Shown: positions 35,521-47,500 of the stretch, one piece after another | Position numbering within the stretch: the first letter of the stretch is position 1 | Layout of the letters: each line of letters starts with the position of its first letter | Assembly: GCA_034211275.1 (NCBI GenBank) | Contig: JAXHTF010000028.1 | Location: 1 to 51,566 of the forward strand | Source: Acidobacteriota bacterium | GTDB lineage: Bacteria > Acidobacteriota > Thermoanaerobaculia > Multivoradales > JAHZIX01 | Reading direction: 5' to 3' | Length of the DNA stretch: 51,566 nt | Program-made: the position numbers and the translations under genes | The notes under the pieces: generated by a model | The model's database searches: none | The model's input: the letters and a program-made list of their open reading frames with translations, nothing else | What the model was told of the DNA's origin: nothing

Positions 35521-38500
35521 CCGCCGGCTGGGGTGGAAGAGATCCCGGATCTCGACGCCGCCCAGCGGCAGGAGCTGCGCCTCCACGGTCTCTCCCACGG
35601 CCAGCGGGCGCTGTGGTTCGTCGACCGCCTGGACCCGCAGGCGGCGGCCTACAATCTGGCCTTCGTCGCCCGCGTGGAGGCTGCGGCCTTGGATCCGGCC
35701 GCTCTGGAGCGGGCCCTGCAGGCGGTGATCGATCGTCACGAAGCCCTGCGCACGGCCTTCGTCAGCTCCAGCGGCGAGCCCCGGCGTCAAGTGCAGGCGG
35801 CGGTGAGACCGGATCTGGTGGAGGCCGACGCGAGCCGCCTGAGCGAGGAGGAGCTGCGGGCGGAGCTGCAGCGGGAGGCCCTCCGCCCCTTCGATCTCGG
35901 CCGGCCGCCGCTGCTGCGCTTGCGCCTCTGGCGAGACGCCGAAGGCGGCTGCCGGCTGCAGCTGGTGGTGCACCACCTGGTGGCGGATTTTTGGTCCCTG
36001 GCCCTCCTGGTGCGGGATCTGGAGACGGCTTACCAACGGGCGGCGGCCACCGGGGACGGCACCAGAGCTCCCGCTGGAGGCGCCGAGCCGCCTCCGGGCT
36101 TCGGCGAGTTCATCGTGCGGGAGCGCCGGATGCTGGCCGGCCCCCGGGGAGCCGAGCTGTGGCGCTATTGGTCCCAGCGGCTGGCGGGAGAGTTGCCGGT
36201 CCTCGATCTGGCCACCGATCGCCGCCGGCCCGCCGCTCAGAGCTTCGAGGGCGGTGAGCTGCGGCGGATCCTGTCGCAGCCCGCGGCGGCGGTGGTGAGC
36301 CGGGAGGAGCAGCGGGGAGTCACTCCCTTCACCACGCTGGTGACGGTCTTCGCCACCCTCCTGCTGCGCTACACCGGCGAGCGGGAGGTGATGGTGGGCA
36401 CGCCTACTGCTGGGCGCCTATCTTTTGGGGGTGCAGACCTGGCGGACACCATGGGCTATTTCGTCAGCCCGGTGCCGCTGCGCCTGGCACCGCCTCTGAA
36501 CGCTCCCCTGGAGGGAGCCTTGGACGCTCTGCGCAAGGTCCTGGCGCAGGACCTGACCCATGGGGAGATGCCCCTGCCGCTCCTCGCCGAGCGGCTGCAG
36601 ATTCGTCGCGAAGCCGGCCGTCAGCCGCTCTTCCAGGTGCTCTTCACCTTCCAGGCGACGCCGCCGGGAAGCTCGTCGGCGCTCCCCGCCTTCGCCCTCG
36701 GCAGCGCCGGAGCCCGAGTGCCCTTCGCCGGCCTGGAGCTGGTCAGCGAGGCGCCGGGGGAGCGGCCGGCCCAATTCGATTTGAGCCTGATGGCAGGGTT
36801 CGTCGGCGACCGCCTACGGGTCAGCTGGCAGTACAACCGCCGTCTCTTCGACCGCACCACGGTGGTGCGCTGGGCCGACCAATTCGAGGCCCTGCTGGCA
36901 GCGGCGGGAGACCGGGAAGCGCCGGGACCCCGGTCGTTGGGCCGCTTGCCCCTGCTCTCTCCGGCGCAGCGTTGGCAGCTGCTGGGGGAATGGAACCACA
37001 CTCCGCCGGTGCTGCCGGGTGGTCATCTGGCGGCGCTTTTCGAAGGCCAGGTACGGCGCACGCCGGAGGCCACGGCAGTGGTCTACTCGCGGCCCGGCGG
37101 AGACGCTCCGGTGGCTCGCTTGACCTTCGCCGAGCTCGATCGCTGGGCCACGGCGGTGGCTCGGCGCTTGCGGCCGCTGGGGGTCGGCCCCGACGTGCCA
37201 GTGGCCCTGTGCTTGGAGCGCTCGCCGGAGATGCTGGCGGCGGTCCTGGGCGTGCTCAAGGCCGGCGGTGCCTACGTGCCCCTGGATCCCGGCTATCCGG
37301 CCCAGCGCAACGCCTACATCCTGCGGGATTGCGCCGCGCCGGTGCTGCTGACCCAGCGCTCCCTCCTCGACGGCGCCGCCTGGGAGGTGCCTCCGGAGAC
37401 TGGCGAAGACGCGGGGACAGCGAGGGAAGGCCTGGAGCAGGACCTGCGCGTCTTGGCGGTGGATCAGCTGGTGGCCGGCTCCCAGGAGGAAGCTCCTGAA
37501 GACGAGGGACCGGCGCCGGGGCCGGGAAACCTGGCTTATGTGATCTACACCTCCGGCTCCACCGGCAAGCCCAAGGGCGTGGAGGTGGAGCATCGCAGCG
37601 TCCTGGCCCTGGTGCAGTGGGTTCGGCGGACCTTCGACGGTGAAGAGCTATCGGGAGTCTTGGCCTCCACCTCCCTGTGCTTCGATCTCTCGGTCTTTGA
37701 GCTCTTCGGTACCTGGGGTGCCGGTGGGGCGGTGGTGCTGAGCCAAAACCTGCTGCAACTGCCGGAGCTGCCGTCGGCGTCCCAGGTGAGCCTGATCAAC
37801 ACCGTGCCCTCGGCTCTGCAGGAGCTCTTGAGCCTGGCCGGGCTGCCGCCGGCGGTGCGCACGGTGGTTCTCTGCGGCGAGCCTCTGGATTGGGGGCTGG
37901 TGGCCCGGGTGCGGGCTCAGCCGCAGGTGCGGCGGATCTTCAACCTCTACGGTCCGTCGGAGGACACGGTCTATTCCACCGAGGCGGAGCTCGGCGGCCG
38001 GGGCCCCTGGAGCGATCTGACGCCGTCCATCGGCCGGCCTCTCCACGGAACTCGGACGCTGCTCCTGGACCGCCGCGGCGAGGCGGTGCCGGTGGGGGGC
38101 ATCGGCGAGATCCACCTCGGCGGCGCCGGCCTCGCCCGGGGGTACCGCCGCCTGCCGAAACGCACGGCTCAGGCCTTCGTACCGGATCCCTTCGCCGGTA
38201 CCCCCCTGGGGGGGCCGCCGGGGGCTCGGCTCTACCGCACCGGTGATCTGGCGCGCCAGGGCGGAGCGGGCGAGATGGCCTTCCTCGGGCGCGTCGATCA
38301 CCAGGTCAAAGTGCGTGGTTTCCGGGTCGAGCCGGGGGAGGTGGAGGCGGTCCTCGTCGGTCACCCGGCGGTGGCCCAGGCGGCGGTGGTGGTGCGCCGG
38401 GACGCCGGGGGTCATCTCCAGCTGGTGGCCTACGGGGTTCCCGCGGCCTCCGCCTCCGAGGTTCCCGAGCAGGAGCTCGCGAGTGAGCTCAAGGGCTGGC

Positions 38501-41500
38501 TCGCCGAGCGCCTGCCCCACTATCTGGTGCCGGGGGCGCTGATCATCCTGGAGCGCATCCCGACCCTGCCCAATGGCAAGCTGGATCGCTCCGCACTACC
38601 CGCGCCGGAGGTCTCCTCGGCGTCGGAGGCTGCCCTCGACGGTCCCCTGGAGCGGACCGTGGGGGGCATCTGGTGCGAGGTTTTGGGCCGACCCTCCGTG
38701 GGCGGCGACGAGGACTTCTTCGAGATCGGCGGTCATTCGCTGTTGGCGGCGCGGGTGGTGGCGCGGCTGCGGGAAGCGCTGGGGGTGGAGCTGCCTCTCA
38801 GCATCCTCTTCCAGCACCCCACCGTCGCTCGCCTGGCGGCGGCGGTGGAGCAGGCCGGGGCCGGGGCCACGACGTCCCTCGAACCGGTGCCCCGGGACGG
38901 CCGGCCGCTGCCCCTCTCCTTCGCCCAGGAACGACTGTGGTTCCTGCACCAGCTGCAGCCCACGGTACCGGTCTACAACGTCGCTGGCCGGCTGCGTCTC
39001 TATGGAGCTCTGGAAGCAGGAGCGCTGGAGCGGGCCCTGCTGCGGGTGATGGAGCGCCACGAGAGCTTGCGTACGGTCTTTCCCATGGTGGCGGAACGGC
39101 CGGTGCAGGAGATTCAGCCTCCGCCGGACCGGCTCTTGGCTCACGCCGACTTGAGCGGCTTGGCGGAAGGGGAGAGGCTGGAAGAAGCCCGGCGCCAAGC
39201 CCGGGAGGAAGCCCGGGAGCCGTTCGATCTCGAGGCAGGACCGCTCTTCCGTGCCACCCTGCTGCGGCTGGGACCGGAGGAGCACCACCTGATCCTGGTG
39301 CTCCACCACCTGATCTGCGACGGCTGGTCGTTGGAGCTGATGGTGCGGGAGCTGAGCTCCGTCTACCGTGCCTTCGCCGCCGGAGATCCCTCGCCGCTGC
39401 CGGTGCCGGCGGTGCATTACGCGGACTATGCGGTGTGGCAGCGCCGGTGGCTGCAGGGAGAGGTGCTGGACTCCCAGCTCGAGCTCTGGCGCCGGCGGTT
39501 GGAAGGTGCGCCGCTGCATCTGGAGTTGCCCACCGACCATCCCCGGCCTCCTCTGCCCTCGGCGGACGGAGCCTGGCTCGAACCGCGGTTCGACAGCGCC
39601 CTGGTGCGCTCCGCCGAGGCCGCCGCCGCCCGCCGCGGCACCACCCTCTTCCCCCTGCTTTTCGCCGCCTTCCTGCTCCTCCTCCATCGATTGACGGGGC
39701 GCCGGGATCTGCTGGTGGGAGTGCCGGTAGCGGTGCGTCCCCAGGTGTCCACGGAGGACATGGTCGGCCTGTTCATCAACACCCTGGTGCTGCGCGGCGA
39801 GGTCGCGGACCGGCCCAGCGGCGAGGCCGAGGTCTCGGGCCAGCTCGGGGCCGAAGAGCTGCTGGAGCGGCTGCAGGCGTCCCTTGAGGAGGCCTTCGCC
39901 CACCGGGATCTGCCCTTCGAGAAGCTGGTGGAGGCGCTCCAACCCCGCCGCAACCTCGCCGCCGCTCCCCTGGTGCAGGTGCTCTTCGGTCTTCAGGAGG
40001 CACCGCAGCGGGTCTTCGACGTCCCCGGCCTCAGCGGCCGCTTCGACGGCTTGGACACCGGCACCGCCAAATTCGATCTCAACTTCGGCCTGCTGCGGGA
40101 CGAGGACGGCCTGCGGGGGATCCTGGAGTACCGCTGGGATCTCTTCGACGCCACCACCGTGGAGCGTTGGGGTGGTCATTTCGAGACCCTGCTGGCCGGG
40201 CTGGTGGAGGCTTTGGAGCAGGCGCCGGGGACTCCGGCGACGGCCCTCTCACCGTTCACCGCGGCCCAGCGGCAGCAGCTGCTGGTGGAGTGGCAGGGAT
40301 CCAAAGACGGGGAAGGGGCGGAGGCGGATTCCCCGGCCCAGGCCTCCATGGCGGATCTGGTCTTCGCCGAGCTGCAGCGCTCGCCGCAGCGGCCGGTGTT
40401 GGTGGCGGGGGAGGAGCGCTGGAGCGCCGAGCGCCTGGCGACCACCGCCGAGACCCTGGCTCAAGCGCTGTTACGCCTCGGCGCGGGACCGGAGACGGTG
40501 GTGGCGGTGGGCGGCCAGCGGACTCCGGCGCTGATGGTGGCGCTGCTGGCGGTGCTGCGGACCGGAGCGGCCTACCTGCCCCTGGATCCCGCCTATCCCG
40601 CCGAGCGCCTCGCCTTCATGCTCGAGGACAGCGGCGCCCGCTGGGTCCTCACCGACGGCAGCGTCTCCCTGAAGGCGGGGCTGCCAGCGGGGCTGCCCGC
40701 TTTGCGACTGGCCCCGGACGGCAGCCTGGAGAGCGAAAAAGAAACCGGCGGGCCGGCGGTGGCGCCCCATCGCCCCCGCCCCGACAACCTGGCCTACGTG
40801 ATCTACACCTCCGGCTCCACCGGCCGGCCGAAGGGGGTGGGGATCACCCAGGGAGCCGCCGCAGCCCTTTGCCGCTGGACCCGTGAGACCTGGAGTTCGG
40901 AGGAGCTCGACGGCGTGCTGGCGGCCACCTCCATCTGCTTCGATCTTTCGGTCTACGAGCTCTTCGCCACCCTCGCCGCCGGCGGCCGGGTGATCCTGGC
41001 GGAGAACGCGTTGGAGCTGCCGCGGCTGGCGGCGGCGAATGAGGTGACCCTGGTCAATACGGTGCCCTCGGTGCTGGCGGAGCTGCTCCGCCACGGGCCT
41101 CTGCCGAGCTCCGTACGGGCGGTGAACCTGGCCGGCGAGGCGTTGCCGGCGGCCTTGGTGCGTCAGATCGAAGAGTTACCCTCGGAGCCCCAAGATCGCA
41201 TTCGGGTGAGCAATCTCTACGGCCCGTCGGAGGACACCACTTACTCCACCGGCGCGCGGGTGGATGGCACCGGCTCGGGTACTCAGACTGGCGCCGAGCC
41301 CGCTGTTCCCGCCATCGGCCGGCCGCTGCCGGGGACCCGGGCCTACCTGGTGGACCGCCAGCTCCAGCCGGTGCCCCTGGGCGCGGCGGGGCAGCTGGCC
41401 CTCGCCGGCGGCGGGCTGGCGCGGGGCTATCTGGGACGCCCCGGACGCACCGCCGAGAGCTTCGTGCCGGATCCCTTCTGTGCTGGTTCGGAGGGCGGAG

Positions 41501-44500
41501 GGCGGCTCTACCTTACCGGCGATCTCGCCCGCCATCGCCGGGACGGCCAGCTGGAGTATTTGGGCCGGCTGGATCATCAGATCAAGGTCCGCGGCTTCCG
41601 CATCGAGGTGGCGGAAATCGAGGCGGTGCTCACCGCCGATCCGGCCATCCGGCAGGCGGCGGTGGTGGCCCGCGGCAGCGGTGGGTCCGCGGGGCTGGTG
41701 GCCTATGTGGTGGCGGCCCCCGGAGCCTCCGTGCCCTCCTCCCGACAGCTCCAGGAGCGGCTGCGCCGGCAGCTGCCGGAGGCCTTCATCCCTGGGGCCA
41801 TCGTGGCTTTGGAGCAGCTGCCCCAAACCCCCAGCGGCAAGCTCGACCGCCGTGCCCTGCCCGCCCCGGAGCGTCTGGAGCGGGACCTGGAGACCCGCTA
41901 CCGGGCGCCGGCGACGCCGGCGGAGGAGGTGCTGGCGGGGATCTTCAGCGAGGTCCTGGGGGTCGCCACCGTGGGTGCCGAGGACAGCTTCTTCGAGCTC
42001 GGCGGCCATTCGCTGCTGGCCACCCAGGCTCTGGCCCGGATCTGCCGCGCCTTCGAGCTCGACCTGCCGCTCCAGATCCTGTTCGAAGAAAGCACCGTCG
42101 CCGGCTTGGCGGCCCGTCTCGAAGGTCTGCGGAGAGAGCCCGGCGAAGCTTTGCCGGAGCTGCGGCCGGGCCTCGCCGGCGAGCAGCCGCCCCTCTCCTT
42201 CGGCCAGGAGCGCCTGTGGTTCCTCGACCAGCTGGATCCGGGCAGCCCGCGTTACAACATGGCGGCGGCCCTGGCCCTCCACGGCGAGCTCGATGCTTCG
42301 GCGTTGAGCCGTGCGCTGGTGGCGGTGATGGCCCGCCACGGGGTGCTGCGAAGCCGCTTCCCGTCGGCGGCGGGCAGGCCGCGGGTGGTGCTGGGCACCG
42401 ACGAGGGTGGGACCGTGCCGGTGGTGGACCTCTCGGGCCTGCCCCAGGTCGGGGATCTGCGCCGGGGCGTGGCCCAGGGCCTGGCCGTCGCCACCGCCGG
42501 CCACCGCTTCGATCTGGAAAGCGGCCCGCTGCTACAGATCCGCCTTTTCCGGCTGGTCCCCGGGGAGCATCTGCTGGCCCTGGCGCTCCATCACATCGTC
42601 GCCGATGGCTGGTCCGTCGGTCTGCTGCTGGGCGACCTGGGCCGCGCCTACGGTGCTCTCAGCGCCGGGGAGGAGCCGGCTTGGGATCTCCTCCCCGTGA
42701 CCTACGGCGACTATGCCGCCTGGCAGCGGCGATGGCTCGACGGAGGCGTCCTCGACCGCCAGCTGGCCGTCTGGCGACGGCGGTTGGATGGGGCTCCGGC
42801 GACCATCGACCTGCCCTTCGACCGGCCTCGGGAACGCTCCTCCGGTCCGCGCCTCGGCGGCCGGCGCCCGTGGCGGCTGCCGGAGTCGGAGTATCGGGCT
42901 CTGGAGGCCGCCGCCGCCGAGCTCGAAGCCACTCCCTTCATGGTCTTGCTGGCGGCGCTGCTGACCTTGCTGGGCCGTTATTCCGGGCAGCGGGATCTCA
43001 CCGTCGGCACCCCGGTGGCGGGGCGCCGCCTGCCCGCCACCGAGGATCTGGTGGGCCTCTTCGTCAACACCCTGGTGCTGCGTGGCGATCTCACCGGCCG
43101 GCCGACCTTCGGGGAGCTGGTGGCACGGGTCCGGCGGGTGGCGCTGGAGGCCTACTCGCATCAGGATCTGCCCTTCGAGCGCCTGGTGGAAGAGCTGGCG
43201 CCGGAGCGCACCCTGCACCAGACGCCGCTCTTCCAGGTACTGCTGGTGCTGCAGAATCAGGCCGCCGCGGCGCCGGCGCTGGGGGATCTGGAGGTCGAGG
43301 TGGTGCCGGTCTTCGGCGGCGAGGCGAAATTCGACCTCACCCTTTCCTGTACTCGGGAATCGGCGGCTGAGGGCGGTCGCCCCACCGAGGAGGGTCTTGC
43401 CGGAGTCCTGGACTACGACGCCGGCCTTTTCGATGCCACCACCGCCGAACGCCTGGGGCGGCATCTGCGGGCTCTGCTGCGGGCGGCGGTGGCCACTCCT
43501 CAGCAGGTCGCCGAAGAGCTACCGCTGATGGCGGCGGCGGAGCGCCACCAGCTGACGGTGGAGTACAACGACACGTTCCAGGCCGAGCTGGTTGGCGCCG
43601 GAGCCGCCGGCGCAGGTGCATTCGCCGGAGAGAGCCTCTTTACGCTGCTGTCCCGGCGCGCCCAACGCCATCCCCGGCGGGCGGCGGTGGTCTTCGGCGA
43701 AGAGAGCTGGAGCTACGGCGAGCTGATGGCCCGCGCCGGGAAGATCGCTCGGCACCTCGTCGCCTCGGGTGTGGCGCCGGAGGAGCCGGTGGGGCTGTGC
43801 TTCCATCGCGGTCTCCAGGCATACGCCGCCCTGTGGGGCATTCTCGGCGCCGGTGCCGCGGTGGTGCCGCTGGATCCGGAGCATCCGGTGGAGCGGCTGC
43901 GGGAAGTCTCCGAAGCGGCGGGGATGGCCCGGGTGCTCTGCGAGCCGGCCACCCGCGACCGGCTGCCGGCGGGCCTCTCCGCCCATCTTCCTGAACAGAC
44001 GCTCCCCGAGGCACCGGCGGCGCTGCCGGATCCCGCGGCGGGACGGCCGGAGCGCCTGGCCTATGTGCTCTTCACCTCCGGTTCCACCGGCAAGCCCAAG
44101 GGGGTGATGGTCTCCCAGGGAGCGGTGCTCAACCTCTATCGGGCGCTCCAGCGCAAGATCTACTCCGGTCTCGATGCTGCCGGCCCCGATGAGGGCCCCA
44201 TTGAAGGACTGCGGGTGGCGGTCAACGCCCCCCTCACCTTCGATGCCTCGGTCAAGCAGTGGATCCAGCTCCTCGGGGGCCACACCCTCTATCCCGTACC
44301 CGAAGAGTTGCGGCGGGAGCCGGCGAAGCTCTCCCGCTGGCTCGCCGAAGCGCGGGTGGAGGTCTTCGACACCACGCCGCTGCTGCTGCGGGCCCTCGCC
44401 GAGGCCGGGTTGCCGTTGATGCCCGCCTCGGCAGAGCCGGCGACCCCGGAGCGGGTGCTCATCGGCGGCGAGGCGGTGGATGGAGAGCTCTGGCGGCGCC

Positions 44501-47500
44501 TGGCGGCGGCGGGAGATCGCTTCGTCAACGTCTACGGACCCACCGAGACCACCGTCGACGCCACCGCCGAATTCTGCGCCGACTCGCCGCAGACGCCCAC
44601 CTTGGGACTGCCTCTGGCCAACGTCCGGACCCATGTTTTGGATGTCGGCGGGGAACCGGTGCCCCTGACCGCCGCCGGTCAGCTGCACATCGGCGGAGCC
44701 GGCCTCGCCCGCGGCTATCTGGGCGCCCCGGCCCTCACCGCCGCCGCCTTCCGCCCCGATGCCTTCGGCGCCCGGCCCGGAGGGCGGCTCTACGCCACCG
44801 GCGACCTGGCCCGAGTGCGCCGGGACGGCCGCCTCGAATTCCTCGGCCGGGTGGATCACCAGGTCAAGGTGCGGGGCTATCGCATCGAGCTGGGGGAGAT
44901 CGAGGCCGCGCTGCTGGAGCACCCCCGGGTGCGCGCCGCGGCGGTGGCGCTGGCCTCCGGCGCCGAGGGCGGCCCGGGGCGCCTGGCGGCCTACGTGGTG
45001 GCGGCGGAGGGGGAAGCGGGAGGCGCCCCCTGGGGCAACGAGCTGCGGGAGTTCTTGGGCCGCCGGCTGCCGGAGTACATGGTGCCGGCGGTCTTCGTCG
45101 AGCTTTCCGAGCTACCTCGCACCGCCCACGGCAAGCTGGACCGCAAGGCCCTGCCGGCGCTCCCCGAAGGCGTCGGCGAAGACGGCTACACCGGTCCCCG
45201 CAACTCGGTGGAAGGAGTGCTGGCGGAGATCTGGAGCGATTTGCTGGGGCTCCCGAGGGTCTCCATCCACGCCGGCTTCTTCGAGCTCGGTGGTCACTCC
45301 CTGCTGGCTGCCCAGGCCCTGGCCCGGGTGCGCGCCGCCTTCGAGGTGGAGTTGCCGCTGCGGGAGATCTTCGAGGCGCCGACGGTGGCGGAGCTGGCCC
45401 GCCGGGTCGAGGAGCGGCGCGGCACCGCCATCCTGCCGCCGCTGGTGGCGGCCGGCGGCGGCGACGGCGCTCCCCTCTCCTTTGCTCAGGAGCGCATGTG
45501 GCTGCTGCACGAGCTGGATCCAGACTCACCGGCCTACAACATCCCGGCGCTGGTAACCCTCCAGGGGCCGCTCAGCGTCGCAGCTCTGGCTGCCGCCTTC
45601 CGCGAGATCGTGGCCCGCCACGAAGTCCTGCGCACGGTCTTTGTCTCTAGGGGCCCCGTCTCTGGGGGCGCCGGGGATGACGAGCCGGCGCGGCAGCGAG
45701 TTCTGCCGACTCCCGAGCTTGGAGAGCAGCCTGGGGCAGCAGTAGCGGGTTGGCGCTACCTCGCCCTCACCCACCTCGAGGCTCCCCGCCGTGAGGCCGC
45801 GGCCCGGGAGCTGGAGCAGCAGGAGGCGCGTCGGCCCTTTGACCTCCGCCGCGGCCCTCTGCTGCGGATGCTGCTGCTGAAGCTGGGGGCGGAGCGCTAC
45901 CGCCTGCTGGTCAACGCCCACCACATCGTCCTCGATGGCTGGTCCCTGGGCCTGCTCATCGGCGAGCTCGGGAGCCTCTACGAGATCCACCGGCAAGGTC
46001 GCCGGCCGCCCACCGCGGCGTCTCCCGAGATAGCGCCTTCCAAGGTAGGAGCGCTGCCCGCACCGGCGATTCAATACGGTGATTTCGCCCGCTGGCAGCG
46101 GGACTATCTGGACGCCGAGCGCCAGGTCGAGCTGGCCGCCTTCTGGCGCCGCGAGCTGGCGGGGATCCCGCAGGTCCTGGATCTGCCGGCGGATCGCTCT
46201 GCCGCGGTCAGGGGCGTCGAGGATGATCAGGGAATTCTGGTGCGGGGCTTCTTCCCTGTTCCTCTGGTGGATGCCCTCGAATCCCTGGCCCGGCGCCGCG
46301 ACGTCACCCTCTACATGGTGCTGATGGCGGTCTTCCAGGCCTTCCTCCAGCGGCTCAGCGGACAGCCGCGGTTCTTGGTAGGCATGCCCCTGGCAGGGCG
46401 GCATCGCCTGGAGACCGAGGGGCTCATGGGCTTCCTGGTCAACCTCCTGCCGGTGCCGGCGGATCTCGGGGACGATCCCAGCACCGCGGCTCTGCTGCCG
46501 CGGCTGCGGGAGATGCTGCTGCGCATCGACGCTCATCAGGATCTTCCCTTCGAGCGCATCGTCGAGGCGGTGGCACCGCGGCGCAGCGGTCACCACACGC
46601 CGCTGGTGCAGGCGGTGCTGGCGCTGCAGAATCTGCCGCTGCCGGAGCTCGAGCTCGGCGACCTGCGGCTGTCGGCGGAAGAGGTCCACACCGGCACGGC
46701 GAAATTCGACCTGTCCTTGGTTCTGCATCCCTCGGGGGGAGGCCTGGAGGTCTGGCTCGAGGCTCGCCGGGGGCTCTTCGAGGTCACCACCGTGGAGCGC
46801 TTCCTGGGGCACTATCGCCGCCTCCTGGAGCAGGTGGTGGAACGGCCGGCGGAGGCGCTGTCCCGCCTCGACGGCTTGAGCCCCGCCCAGCGTCACCAGC
46901 TGCTGCGGGAGTGGGCGGGGGTCGGAGAGCCGCCGCCGCCCGCCCTCGGCAACCATGCCACCGAGCTCCTTCGCAGGATTCGCCGGGCCGCCGCTCTCGA
47001 TCCTCAGGCTCCGGCGGTGCTGGAAGAGCACGCCACCCTCAGCTATGGCGAGCTGCACCGTTGGGCCCAGGATCTGCGCCGCCGTCTGGAGGCCCAGGGC
47101 ATGGGCCCCGAATCGTTGGTAGGGCTCTGCGCCCATCGCTCCGGGGCCCTGGTGGCGGGAGCTCTGGCCATTCTCGAGACCGGCGCCGCCTACGTACCCC
47201 TGGACCCCTCCTATCCCGCCGAGCGCCTGGGCATGATGATCGCCGACTCGAAGATCCGTGTGGTCTTGGGGGAGGCCGGTGCGCTGCCATCTCTGCCGGC
47301 GGACCACGGGACCAAAATCGTGGAGCTGACGCTGCCGGCGGACGGGACGGTGGAAGGAGCGCAGGAAGAGCTCGAAGACCCCCTGCCACCGACGGAGCCG
47401 GGCCACTTGGCCTACGTCATCTACACCTCCGGCTCTACCGGCCGCCCCAAGGGCACTGCCATCGAGCTGCGGCACCTGCAGCAGCTGGTGGATTGGCACC

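Noticed and set aside
33958-36036. 692-codon minus-strand open frame opposite the FAAL unit
   Set aside because: Same antisense artefact; no family motifs and it overlaps conserved FAAL motifs.
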